Counted from the first letter of the stretch, positions 1-5,141 are shown. The stretch: DNA of 5,141 nt from Mycobacteriaceae bacterium (GCA_013362555.1 JABFVX010000456.1:1-5141), one strand, 5' to 3'. Numbers and translations: made by a program. Notes: generated from the sequence alone by a model not told the origin.

Positions 1-891
1 GGATTGACCGGGGTTGCGGTCGCGGCCGTGTTGGGCTGGCTGCTGGCCGGATTCGTCGCGCGGCCGTTGCGCAGGCTCGCGGGCGCCACGCACCGGATCG
101 ACACGCTCGAACAGCTGCCGCCGCTGTCCGGACGCGGGTCACGCGAGGCGGAGGAGCTCTCGGAGGCTGTCACGCGGATGCTCGCCCGCCTCGAGGCGGA
201 GCACGGCGAAACCTCCCGCGCCCTGGCGACCGCCCGGGATTTCGCGGCGGTCTGCGCGCACGAACTGCGGACGCCGCTGACCTCCGTGCGCACCGACCTG
301 GAGGTCCTCGCCACCAAAACACTGCCCGAGCAGCAGCGCCGGGCGGTGCTGTCGGACCTGCTGCTGGCCGAACGCCAGATCGAGAACACGCTCACCGACC
401 TGGAGCGGCTCGCCGTCGGCGAACTCACCGATCCCGAGGTCTTCGAGCCGTTCGACCTGTGCGAGATCCTGGACCGCGCCACCCACGACGCCCAGCGCCG
501 CCACCCGCAGTGCCGCGTCATGCTCGCGGACTGCACGACCACCACGATGACGGGCCTGCCCGCGGGACTCATGCTCGTGGTGACCAACGCCGTCGCCAAC
601 GCGGTGCAGCACGGCCGCGCCGACACCGTGACCGTCGCCGCGTCCGGCTCCGATGCCGGGGTCGAGATCGTCATCGACGACGACGGCCGGGGCATACCGG
701 ACGACCTGCGCGCCACGGCATTCGACCGGTTCGTCAAAGGCGCCGGCTCCGAGGGCTCCGGCCTCGGGCTCGCCCTGGTTCGACAACAAGCCGAGTTGCA
801 TTCCGGCACAGTCGAACTCGATGAGAGCCCGCTCGGCGGCGTCCGCCTCCGTCTCCGGATCGCAACCCGTCCGGCTACAGCAGGGCGTTGA
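1..891 (+). CDS. Sensor histidine kinase, PrrB-like, 5'-truncated by window edge
   Basis: This is the C-terminal ~296 residues of a membrane-bound two-component sensor kinase, which autophosphorylates on His and passes the phosphate to a response regulator. The frame is open through base 1, so the TTG at 4 is not taken as the start. Counting that Leu as residue 1, the order is: a hydrophobic membrane segment (about 3-18), a HAMP linker beginning ARPLRRL (19-25) and running to about 70, a DHp domain with the phospho-acceptor motif HELRTP (His86, codon 259-261), and an ATP-binding domain. The latter has an N box (TNAVANAVQHG, 194-204), G1 (DDDGRGIP, 225-232), F box (FDRFVKG, 240-246) and G2 (GSGLGLALV, 251-259). 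All catalytic boxes look intact. From memory, the ARDFAAV-HELRTPLT stretch, the GLPAGL-NAVANAV stretch and the SPLGG end resemble Mycobacterium tuberculosis PrrB. Orthology cannot be settled because the sensor domain and any partner regulator, expected upstream, are outside the window. The end overlaps the opposing OLD gene by 17 bp. Confidence 0.95.
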   Translation, partial: GLTGVAVAAVLGWLLAGFVARPLRRLAGATHRIDTLEQLPPLSGRGSREAEELSEAVTRMLARLEAEHGETSRALATARDFAAVCAHELRTPLTSVRTDLEVLATKTLPEQQRRAVLSDLLLAERQIENTLTDLERLAVGELTDPEVFEPFDLCEILDRATHDAQRRHPQCRVMLADCTTTTMTGLPAGLMLVVTNAVANAVQHGRADTVTVAASGSDAGVEIVIDDDGRGIPDDLRATAFDRFVKGAGSEGSGLGLALVRQQAELHSGTVELDESPLGGVRLRLRIATRPATAGR

Positions 892-2740
892 TCCGCTCGA
901 ACAGCTGCTGGAACCGCTTGCGGGTGCCTGCGTCCAACTCGCCCAGCAGCTTTCCCGGCGACCGGACGAGGTGACCTGCGGGCTGATAGGGGTCGAACCG
1001 CCCGCCGCACAACGTTTCGATCTGGGTGACGATGCGAATGCCGGCGCGAAGCTCGCACTTGGCGAACTTGCCGACCTTCGACGCCGCCAACAGCTTGAGA
1101 TACCTGTTCTGATCTAACTGGTCCTCCACGCCCGCCTCGCGGGCGCCGACGATGTCGGTCAGGTGGACCATCCGGCTTCGGTCCAACAGCCCCCGGCTCG
1201 CCAGTTGCGCAACCCGCACGTCGCCGTCGGTCGAGACGTCCATCAGATAGGCCGTATTCGGATCGTTGCCGCCCAGCAGCGTGATGAGCACCGGGATCTT
1301 GTCGAGCCCGCCGACCGGGGTGATGGTCCAGCGCGGATCGAGCGGGACACCGCCGGTCCGGCGAACGACCTCGCTCATGACCGTCAGGTACGCAATATCG
1401 GCCGGGCTTTCCACGAGCAGTCGGTGGGCGCCGCCGAAAACGTTCTGTGTCATGTCCACGCCGAGCGCTCCGAGCAGCGGAAGCATCGTATCCGACCGCG
1501 CTTTCCAGATGTCGCGGCTGATCGTCGTGCCCTCGTTTCCGACGTCCTCGACGGTGCGGCAGCGGTCCAACCTGCCCGGCGGAATCATGTACAGCGAGTG
1601 CGTGCTGTAAATGACCTGGTGGTTCGGCGCGAGCCGCTCGTCGATGTAGCGCAGCAGGTCTTCCTGCGCCTTGGCGTGCAGGTTCAAACCGGGCTCGTCG
1701 AGCAGGATGATGCGGCGGGTGACGCTGTCGGCATGCTCGGAGAACGCGGCCAGGAACGAGAAGAACCAGATGAATCCCCTGGACCTGCCCGCCATTCCGA
1801 GCGTGACCCGGTGCCGCTGGTTCTTGATGCGGATGTGCAGCCACGGTTCGACCTGCTGCGGGGCTTCGGGAGTGGGCACCGACCGGAACTCGATGTCGAG
1901 TTCCACCGACAGGTCCGGGTTCTGGGTCCAGTACTGGAAGAGCTGATCGCTCAACTCGTTCGCCGCCGACTCCAGAGCCGCCTTGCGGCTCTCGTAGGCG
2001 TCCAGGGTGAATGCGTCGGACTCCACACCGGCCAGCCGCAGCAGCGACAGCGCCGTGCGCTCTTCCGGGCTGAGTTCGTGTTCGGGGACCTTCTGCAGCC
2101 GGTCGATGGACACGCTGCCCGGCAGCACGTTGTACTCGTCGAAGTACTGGAATTTCGGCAGCCGCCGGTACAGGATCCGCCAGATGTCGCGGTCCAGATC
2201 GCGTTCCGCCAAGACGTCCGCCACTTGATCCGCGGTGGCGTGGCCCTCGGCACGCAGGGCCCCGATCAACTGGTCGACATTCGCGGCAGCGTCCAGCTGC
2301 GGCGTCACCAGACCGGCGTTCGCGACCAGGTGCCTGGCCGCGGCCAGCGCGTTCAAGGTGGGTTTGCTGTCGTACCAGATGCTCTTGTCGTTGTAGCGCC
2401 GCGTGATGACGAGCCGGTCGGCCATCAGCGCCTCCGGGCCGAATTGCTTTTCCACTGCTTCGATATCGGACGGCTCCAACTGGAATGTCACCCGAATCGG
2501 TTCGACATCGGGGATGTTGGTTTTGTCCCGGGCCAACGAGCGACGCGGGTAGTCGTCGAGTTCGTCGAAATCGACGGGATGCCCGCTCGGCAGCGGATTC
2601 ACGCGGTACAGCGCCTCCAGCACCGCGGTCTTGCCGGATTCGTTCTTGCCGACCAATGCGGTGACATCATCTGTTACCGGAAACGCGGTGGAGTCATTGA
2701 CGCTCTTGAACTTCGTGATATGTGCGGATAGCAAGCGCAT
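875..2740 (-). CDS. OLD-family ATP-dependent endonuclease-like protein (AAA/ABC ATPase plus TOPRIM)
   Basis: A 621-residue protein with an ABC/RecF-type ATPase fused to a C-terminal TOPRIM domain, the layout of OLD-family nucleases. The N-terminus (MRLLSAHITKFKSVND) is typical of SMC/RecF-like ATPases. Visible motifs: Walker A GKNESGKT (31-38), a possible Q-loop Gln87, a signature-like RSRGFIWFFSF (319-329), Walker B with D-loop IILLDEPGLNLH (344-355, catalytic Glu349) and H-loop YSTHS (378-382). The long middle segment (about 90-300) would hold the helical arm and dimerisation region. TOPRIM begins at LLVESPAD (441-448; Glu444, Asp448), followed by LMDVSTDGD (499-507) and an acidic VEDQLD (538-543) like the ED motif late in OLD TOPRIM domains. 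The ATG is supported by GGGGAGAG 7 nt upstream. No helicase, reverse transcriptase or PARIS partner is adjacent, so it best fits a standalone class 1-like OLD. Family members cut or nick DNA and several act against phage; activity here is inferred. An SMC-like repair ATPase without nuclease activity is the alternative. Confidence 0.9.
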   Translation of the reverse strand: MRLLSAHITKFKSVNDSTAFPVTDDVTALVGKNESGKTAVLEALYRVNPLPSGHPVDFDELDDYPRRSLARDKTNIPDVEPIRVTFQLEPSDIEAVEKQFGPEALMADRLVITRRYNDKSIWYDSKPTLNALAAARHLVANAGLVTPQLDAAANVDQLIGALRAEGHATADQVADVLAERDLDRDIWRILYRRLPKFQYFDEYNVLPGSVSIDRLQKVPEHELSPEERTALSLLRLAGVESDAFTLDAYESRKAALESAANELSDQLFQYWTQNPDLSVELDIEFRSVPTPEAPQQVEPWLHIRIKNQRHRVTLGMAGRSRGFIWFFSFLAAFSEHADSVTRRIILLDEPGLNLHAKAQEDLLRYIDERLAPNHQVIYSTHSLYMIPPGRLDRCRTVEDVGNEGTTISRDIWKARSDTMLPLLGALGVDMTQNVFGGAHRLLVESPADIAYLTVMSEVVRRTGGVPLDPRWTITPVGGLDKIPVLITLLGGNDPNTAYLMDVSTDGDVRVAQLASRGLLDRSRMVHLTDIVGAREAGVEDQLDQNRYLKLLAASKVGKFAKCELRAGIRIVTQIETLCGGRFDPYQPAGHLVRSPGKLLGELDAGTRKRFQQLFERINALL

Positions 2741-2747
2741 CGACGGT

Positions 2748-2755
2748 CTCTCCCC
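2748..2755 (-). promoter_or_regulatory. Ribosome binding site of the OLD-family gene
   Basis: On the minus strand GGGGAGAG lies 7 nt before the ATG at 2740-2738. This is the clearest Shine-Dalgarno match at any proposed gene start in the window. It fixes the OLD start, and the protein begins directly with the expected ATPase beta strand. It also shows that the OLD transcript carries a leader, unlike tetR. Confidence 0.75.
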
Positions 2756-2760
2756 TGCCG

Positions 2761-2792
2761 GAAATGTGACGAGTCATGCTGCACCACATTTC
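2761..2792. repeat. Inverted repeat in the OLD gene leader/promoter region
   Basis: GAAATGTG (2761-2768) and CACATTTC (2785-2792) are perfect 8-bp inverted arms around a 16-nt spacer. A smaller imperfect palindrome, TGACGAGTCA (2767-2776), overlaps the left arm. The element ends 20 nt before the OLD start codon, just upstream of its ribosome binding site, a suitable place for an operator or an mRNA hairpin controlling expression. I saw no confident -35/-10 pair in 2741-2821. It could be chance. Confidence 0.35.
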
Positions 2793-2821
2793 GGCCACAA
2801 CCCACCCGCCACACCGCAAAC

Positions 2822-2874
2822 CTCCAGAATGACCCGTGATGTGCGCCCGACGCACACTACGGGTCATTCTGGAG
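2822..2874 (-). terminator. Long near-perfect hairpin, probable hflX terminator
   Basis: The arms 2822-2845 and 2851-2874 pair over 22 of 24 positions around a 5-nt loop (2846-2850). The outer 16 pairs are perfect (CTCCAGAATGACCCGT against its complement); the two mispairs sit together (2838-2839 against 2857-2858), and one of them is a G-U wobble in minus-strand RNA. It starts 21 nt past the hflX stop codon. Only UUU follows within a few bases on the minus strand, and no U-run follows on the plus strand, so it resembles the tail-less terminators proposed for actinobacteria. It separates hflX from the OLD gene. Alternatives are a protein-binding palindrome or a dispersed intergenic repeat. 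Confidence 0.65.
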
Positions 2875-2895
2875 AGAAGTAATGCTGTGCCGGCG

Positions 2896-4347
2896 TCAGC
2901 CGTGGGCGTAGTCGGCGAGAACCGCGGCCAGCGCCACCGGGACTCGGGCGCGGATGCGGGTGCCCTCCTCGTCGTGCGAGGAGTCGACGATCATGCCGTC
3001 GGTGTGGATGCGGGCCACCAGATCGCCCCGGGTGTAGGGCAACAGGACCGATACTTCCACGTCGAGGCCGCCGACCACGTCGGCCAGGCGGGCCTGGAGT
3101 TTGTCCAGCCCGTCGCCGGTGTAGGCGGACACGAACTCCGCATCCGGGAGCAGCGCCCGCAGGTGCGTCAACGCGGTGTCGTCAACTGCGTCGGTCTTGT
3201 TGACCACCAGCAATTCCGCAGGCGCGGCCCTCGCCGAGCGACCGTCCGATGCCGGGCGGCGGCTGCTGTCCCGCAGGACATCGGCGATCACCTCGCGCAC
3301 CGCTTTGATCTGCTCGGCGGGCAGCGGGTCCGAGCCGTCCACCACGTGCAGCAACAGGTCCGCGTCGGCGACCTCTTCCAGCGTGGAGCGGAACGCCTCG
3401 ACCAGCTGGGTGGGCAGGTGCCGAACGAACCCGACGGTGTCGGTGAAGACGACCTCTCGGCCGTCCGGCAGCTCCGCGCGCCGCGTCGTCGGATCCAGCG
3501 TGGCGAACAGCGCGTCCTGAACCAGCACCCCCGCGCCGGTCAGCGCGTTGAGCAGGCTCGACTTGCCCGCGTTGGTGTAGCCCACGATCGCGATCGAGGC
3601 GATGCCGCTGCCGAGCCGCTTCTCGCGCTTCACGTCGCGGGCGGTCTTCATCTCCTTGATCTCGCGGCGCAGCTTGGCCATCCGTTCCCGGATGCGGCGG
3701 CGGTCCGTCTCGATCTTGGTCTCACCCGGACCGCGCAAACCCACGCCGCCGTTACTGCCCGCTCTACCGCCGGCCTGCCGCGACATCGACTCGCCCCAGC
3801 CGCGCAGTCGGGGCAGCATGTACTCCATCTGGGCCAGCGACACCTGGGCCTTGCCCTCCCGCGACGTCGCGTGCTGCGCGAAAATGTCCAGGATCAGCGC
3901 GGTGCGGTCGATCACCTTGACCTGGACTATCTTCTCCAAGGCGGTCAACTGCGCCGGCGTGAGCTCGCCGTCGCAGATCACCGTATCGGCGCCGGTGGCG
4001 AGCACCACCTCGCGCAGCTCCGCCGCTTTGCCGGAGCCGATGTAGGTGGCGGCGTCCGGCCGGTCGCGGCGCTGCACCAGGCCCTCCAGCACCTCCGAGC
4101 CGGCCGTCTCGGCCAGCGCCGCCAACTCGGTCATACTGGCTTCGGCCTGTTCGGCGCTGCCCTCGGTCCACACGCCGACCAGCACCACCCGCTCCAGGCG
4201 CAGCTGCCGGTACTCGACCTCCGTGACATCGGTGAGTTCGGTCGACAGCCCGGCCACACGCCGTAGCGCACTGCGGTCGTCGACCTGCATCTCGCCGACC
4301 GTGGGGTCCGCGCGGAGGCGGTCCTCGTAAATCTCGTTGTCCGTCAT
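2896..4347 (-). CDS. hflX: Ribosome-associated GTPase HflX
   Basis: HflX is a translation-factor-class GTPase that binds the 50S subunit and splits stalled or stressed 70S ribosomes; in mycobacteria it is linked to macrolide tolerance and dormancy. From the ATG at 4347 the protein has 483 residues, near the usual actinobacterial size. The N-terminal HflX domain contains YIGSGKAAEL (102-111), CDGELTPAQ (125-133) and the hallmark RGPGETKIETD (205-215), followed by a charged coiled-coil-like helix (about 215-246). The G domain has G1 GYTNAGKS (256-263), a G2 region TLDPTTRR (283-290), G3 DTVGF (303-307), G4 NKTD (383-386) and G5 SAY (407-409). A polar, Arg/Ser-rich insert (about 360-377) precedes G4. 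An in-frame ATG at 4431 would add 28 residues; I prefer 4347 because the extension covers the promoter region, lacks conserved features and has no ribosome site. Support at 4347 is itself weak (GGGTG 4 nt, GGGAG 12 nt upstream). The OLD gene lies downstream beyond a hairpin and tetR is divergent. Confidence 0.93.
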   Translation of the reverse strand: MTDNEIYEDRLRADPTVGEMQVDDRSALRRVAGLSTELTDVTEVEYRQLRLERVVLVGVWTEGSAEQAEASMTELAALAETAGSEVLEGLVQRRDRPDAATYIGSGKAAELREVVLATGADTVICDGELTPAQLTALEKIVQVKVIDRTALILDIFAQHATSREGKAQVSLAQMEYMLPRLRGWGESMSRQAGGRAGSNGGVGLRGPGETKIETDRRRIRERMAKLRREIKEMKTARDVKREKRLGSGIASIAIVGYTNAGKSSLLNALTGAGVLVQDALFATLDPTTRRAELPDGREVVFTDTVGFVRHLPTQLVEAFRSTLEEVADADLLLHVVDGSDPLPAEQIKAVREVIADVLRDSSRRPASDGRSARAAPAELLVVNKTDAVDDTALTHLRALLPDAEFVSAYTGDGLDKLQARLADVVGGLDVEVSVLLPYTRGDLVARIHTDGMIVDSSHDEEGTRIRARVPVALAAVLADYAHG

Positions 4348-4371
4348 ATGGCACCCATGCTCCCACGGTCT

Positions 4372-4385
4372 TGCGTGCACACGCA
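4372..4385. repeat. Small palindrome in the hflX leader
   Basis: TGCGTG-CA-CACGCA has perfect 6-bp arms around CA and lies 24 nt before the preferred hflX start. Right beside it, CCGGA-TT-TCCGG (4387-4398) forms a second short hairpin. Together they could fold in the hflX 5' leader or bind a regulator. If translation began at 4431 instead, they would lie inside the coding region. Significance is uncertain in DNA this GC-rich. Confidence 0.3.
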
Positions 4386-4436
4386 CCCGGATTTCCGGTG
4401 GCCTGATCGACGGTCCAAAAATAACGAACATCAGTG

Positions 4437-4442
4437 TTTATA
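4437..4442 (-). promoter_or_regulatory. Candidate -10 element for hflX
   Basis: On the minus strand TATAAA lies in the only AT-rich part of the hflX upstream region. It predicts transcription starting near 4430-4431, giving a leader of roughly 84 nt to the ATG at 4347. The same start would coincide with the upstream in-frame ATG at 4431 and would make that start leaderless. No good -35 box is found about 17 bases further upstream, so this is a tentative call. Confidence 0.35.
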
Positions 4443-4472
4443 GAAATTCGGACATTCCACTGTGCTATATCG

Positions 4473-4484
4473 ACCAGTCGTGGT
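4473..4484. promoter_or_regulatory. Possible operator overlapping the tetR promoter
   Basis: ACCA-GTCG-TGGT is an inverted repeat of 4-bp arms that runs into the extended -10 of tetR; the overlapping CGAC-CA-GTCG (4471-4480) is a second one. A repressor bound here would block RNA polymerase. The arms are short, so the call rests mainly on position. Confidence 0.25.
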
Positions 4485-4489
4485 ATCTT
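4481..4489 (+). promoter_or_regulatory. Extended -10 promoter element of tetR, leaderless start
   Basis: TGG-TATCTT fits the TGn extended -10 form. Its last base is 8 nt before the ATG at 4498, so transcription would begin at about 4496-4498, at the start codon. This explains why no Shine-Dalgarno sequence precedes the ATG. The -35 region (TGTGCT at 4461-4466, 17-bp spacing) is poor, which an extended -10 could compensate. Leaderless mRNAs are common in actinobacteria. Confidence 0.5.
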
Positions 4490-4497
4490 TCTGAAAT

Positions 4498-5118
4498 ATG
4501 AACGATCGTTCGGCCGAAACTCCCCGCCGCCGCGGCAGGCCGCCGCGAGTTCAGGAGGACATGCCAACCCGGGCCCGCATCGTCAACGCCGCGGCCCGGC
4601 TGATGCGCCGGAACGGGTACCACGCGATGGGCCTCAATGACGTCGTCAGCAGCGGGCGGGCGCCGAAAGGTTCGCTCTACCATTACTTTCCAGGCGGCAA
4701 AGAGCAGATAGCGGGCGAGGCGCTGCGCACCGCCGGGCAGCGGGTCACCGCCAGCATCACCACCACCCTGTCGGCCGGCGGCGAGGTCGCCGAGAATCTG
4801 CGCAGCTTCGCGCAACTGCTCGCCGACGACCTCGAGCGCTCCGAATTCCGCAACGGCTGCCCGATCGCCACCACCACCCTGGACGCGGCATCGGATTCCG
4901 ACGTCATCCAGTCCGCGGCGGCGAAGTGCTTTGCCGAGTGGCACGACACCCTCGCCGAGTGGCTGCGCACCCGCGGCCACAGCGCCACCGACGCCGCCGA
5001 ACTGGCCGCCCTCCTGGTAGCGGCATTCGAAGGCGCACTGCTCACCGCCCGGGCCCACCGCAGCAGCGCCCCGATTCACGACATCGCCGAAACCCTTGCC
5101 CGCCGCCTGAGTCTCTGA
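4498..5118 (+). CDS. TetR/AcrR-family transcriptional regulator, LmrA/YxaF type
   Basis: A 206-residue one-component repressor; ligand binding in the C-terminal domain would release it from DNA. The N-terminal arm contains RRRGRPPR (10-17), an AT-hook-like GRP patch common in this family. The TetR helix-turn-helix spans about 24-72, with the recognition region APKGSLYHYFPGGKE (55-69). The C-terminal ligand/dimer domain carries RNGCPIATTTLD (118-129) and EGALLTARAHR (178-188), features of LmrA/YxaF-type regulators, which usually control efflux or enzyme genes in response to small aromatic or drug-like ligands; the ligand here is unknown. The ATG at 4498 has no ribosome site but lies at a predicted transcription start. 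An in-frame ATG at 4561 (residue 22) follows a perfect AGGAGG by 2 nt and would give a 185-residue form lacking the arm. The gene is divergent from hflX across 150 bp, and a 12-bp palindrome over its start suggests autorepression. Confidence 0.92.
   Translation: MNDRSAETPRRRGRPPRVQEDMPTRARIVNAAARLMRRNGYHAMGLNDVVSSGRAPKGSLYHYFPGGKEQIAGEALRTAGQRVTASITTTLSAGGEVAENLRSFAQLLADDLERSEFRNGCPIATTTLDAASDSDVIQSAAAKCFAEWHDTLAEWLRTRGHSATDAAELAALLVAAFEGALLTARAHRSSAPIHDIAETLARRLSL
4500..4511. promoter_or_regulatory. Perfect palindrome over the tetR start, candidate TetR operator
   Basis: GAACGATCGTTC is a perfect 12-bp palindrome beginning at the third base of the tetR start codon. It has the AACGnnCGTT form seen in several TetR-family operators. 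If the transcript is leaderless, the site covers about +3 to +14, where bound repressor would block initiation or clearance. It also encodes residues 2-4 (NDR), so it serves coding and possibly regulation together. Confidence 0.45.
4553..4558 (+). promoter_or_regulatory. Internal Shine-Dalgarno before a second in-frame ATG of tetR
   Basis: AGGAGG lies 2 nt before the in-frame ATG at 4561-4563, inside the tetR coding region. It is a full match to the anti-Shine-Dalgarno core, though closer to the ATG than the usual 5-9 nt. It may be the true start or an additional one. The codons encode VQED at the end of the N-terminal arm, so the match could also be coincidental. Confidence 0.4.
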
Positions 5119-5141
5119 CGCAGTCCTGCACCCGAAGCGCG

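Noticed and set aside
1163..2731. A 522-codon open frame on the plus strand, antisense to the OLD gene
   Set aside because: Its translation is Arg/Gln/Val-rich low-complexity sequence typical of the antisense of a high-GC gene. It has no recognisable domain, while the opposite strand encodes clear ATPase and TOPRIM motifs.
2836..4266. A 476-codon open frame on the plus strand, antisense to hflX
   Set aside because: It mirrors the HflX coding region with biased Arg/Gln/Gly composition and no domain; it begins inside the hairpin. The HflX G motifs show which strand is real.
875..4347. HflX and the OLD protein as one operon forming a translation-linked defence system
   Set aside because: They share a strand, but 155 bp, a strong hairpin and a separate ribosome site lie between them. 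Adjacency alone does not support a joint function.
4344..4358. A four-codon upstream ORF (ATG GGT GCC ATA TGA, minus strand) whose stop overlaps the hflX ATG
   Set aside because: The GGGAG before its ATG is only 1 nt away, too close to act as a ribosome site, so translational coupling is not supported. It remains a minor curiosity.
4427..4438. AACA-TCAG-TGTT inverted repeat beside the hflX -10
   Set aside because: Arms are only 4 bp and do not extend outward; in this AT-rich stretch that is easily chance.
3764..4567. A 267-codon minus-strand frame spanning the tetR start and the hflX 5' half
   Set aside because: It is out of frame with hflX and becomes Gly/Arg/Ala-rich without motifs. It would also run through the divergent promoter region.
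4465..5079. A 204-codon minus-strand frame opposite tetR
   Set aside because: It is a Gly/Ala/Val/Arg-rich shadow of the TetR coding region with no ribosome site or domain.
1..5141. CRISPR arrays, tRNA or rRNA genes, IS elements, attachment sites
   Set aside because: No regularly spaced repeats, tRNA-like cloverleaf, rRNA sequence, transposase frame, or flanking target duplication was seen. The window is filled by four protein genes and two short gaps.

Overview
The window reads as chromosomal DNA from a high-GC actinomycete, most likely Mycobacteriales and Nocardia- or Rhodococcus-like. The supports are the strong G/C third-position bias, a sensor kinase resembling mycobacterial PrrB, an HflX of the actinobacterial type, short GC-rich intergenic gaps and weak or missing Shine-Dalgarno sites. 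The genus is an inference; no rRNA or other marker is present.

Layout, left to right. (1) 1-891, plus strand: the C-terminal part of a membrane sensor histidine kinase (last membrane segment, HAMP, DHp with the phospho-acceptor His, ATP-binding domain); its N-terminus lies off the left edge. (2) 875-2740, minus strand: a 621-residue ATPase-TOPRIM protein of the OLD (overcoming lysogenization defect) family, converging on the kinase with a 17-bp overlap of the coding ends. (3) 2741-2895: a 155-bp gap with a long near-perfect hairpin (2822-2874) just after the hflX stop and a smaller inverted repeat just ahead of the OLD gene. (4) 2896-4347, minus strand: the ribosome-associated GTPase HflX. 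(5) 4348-4497: a 150-bp, partly AT-rich divergent promoter region with several small palindromes. (6) 4498-5118, plus strand: a TetR/AcrR repressor of the LmrA/YxaF type, apparently leaderless, with a perfect 12-bp palindrome over its start. The last 23 bases hold nothing recognisable.

How the genes may work together. hflX and tetR share one divergent control region, so the TetR protein may regulate itself and perhaps hflX. The OLD gene follows hflX on the same strand, but the hairpin between them looks like a terminator, so it is probably transcribed largely alone. No UvrD-like helicase (Gabija), reverse transcriptase (retron) or PARIS partner lies beside the OLD gene within the window, which fits a standalone class 1-like OLD protein. 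The best lead for an under-described system is this OLD protein, whose TOPRIM acidic motif is atypical. The best regulatory lead is the leaderless tetR start with its palindrome and a second, internal, ribosome-bound start.
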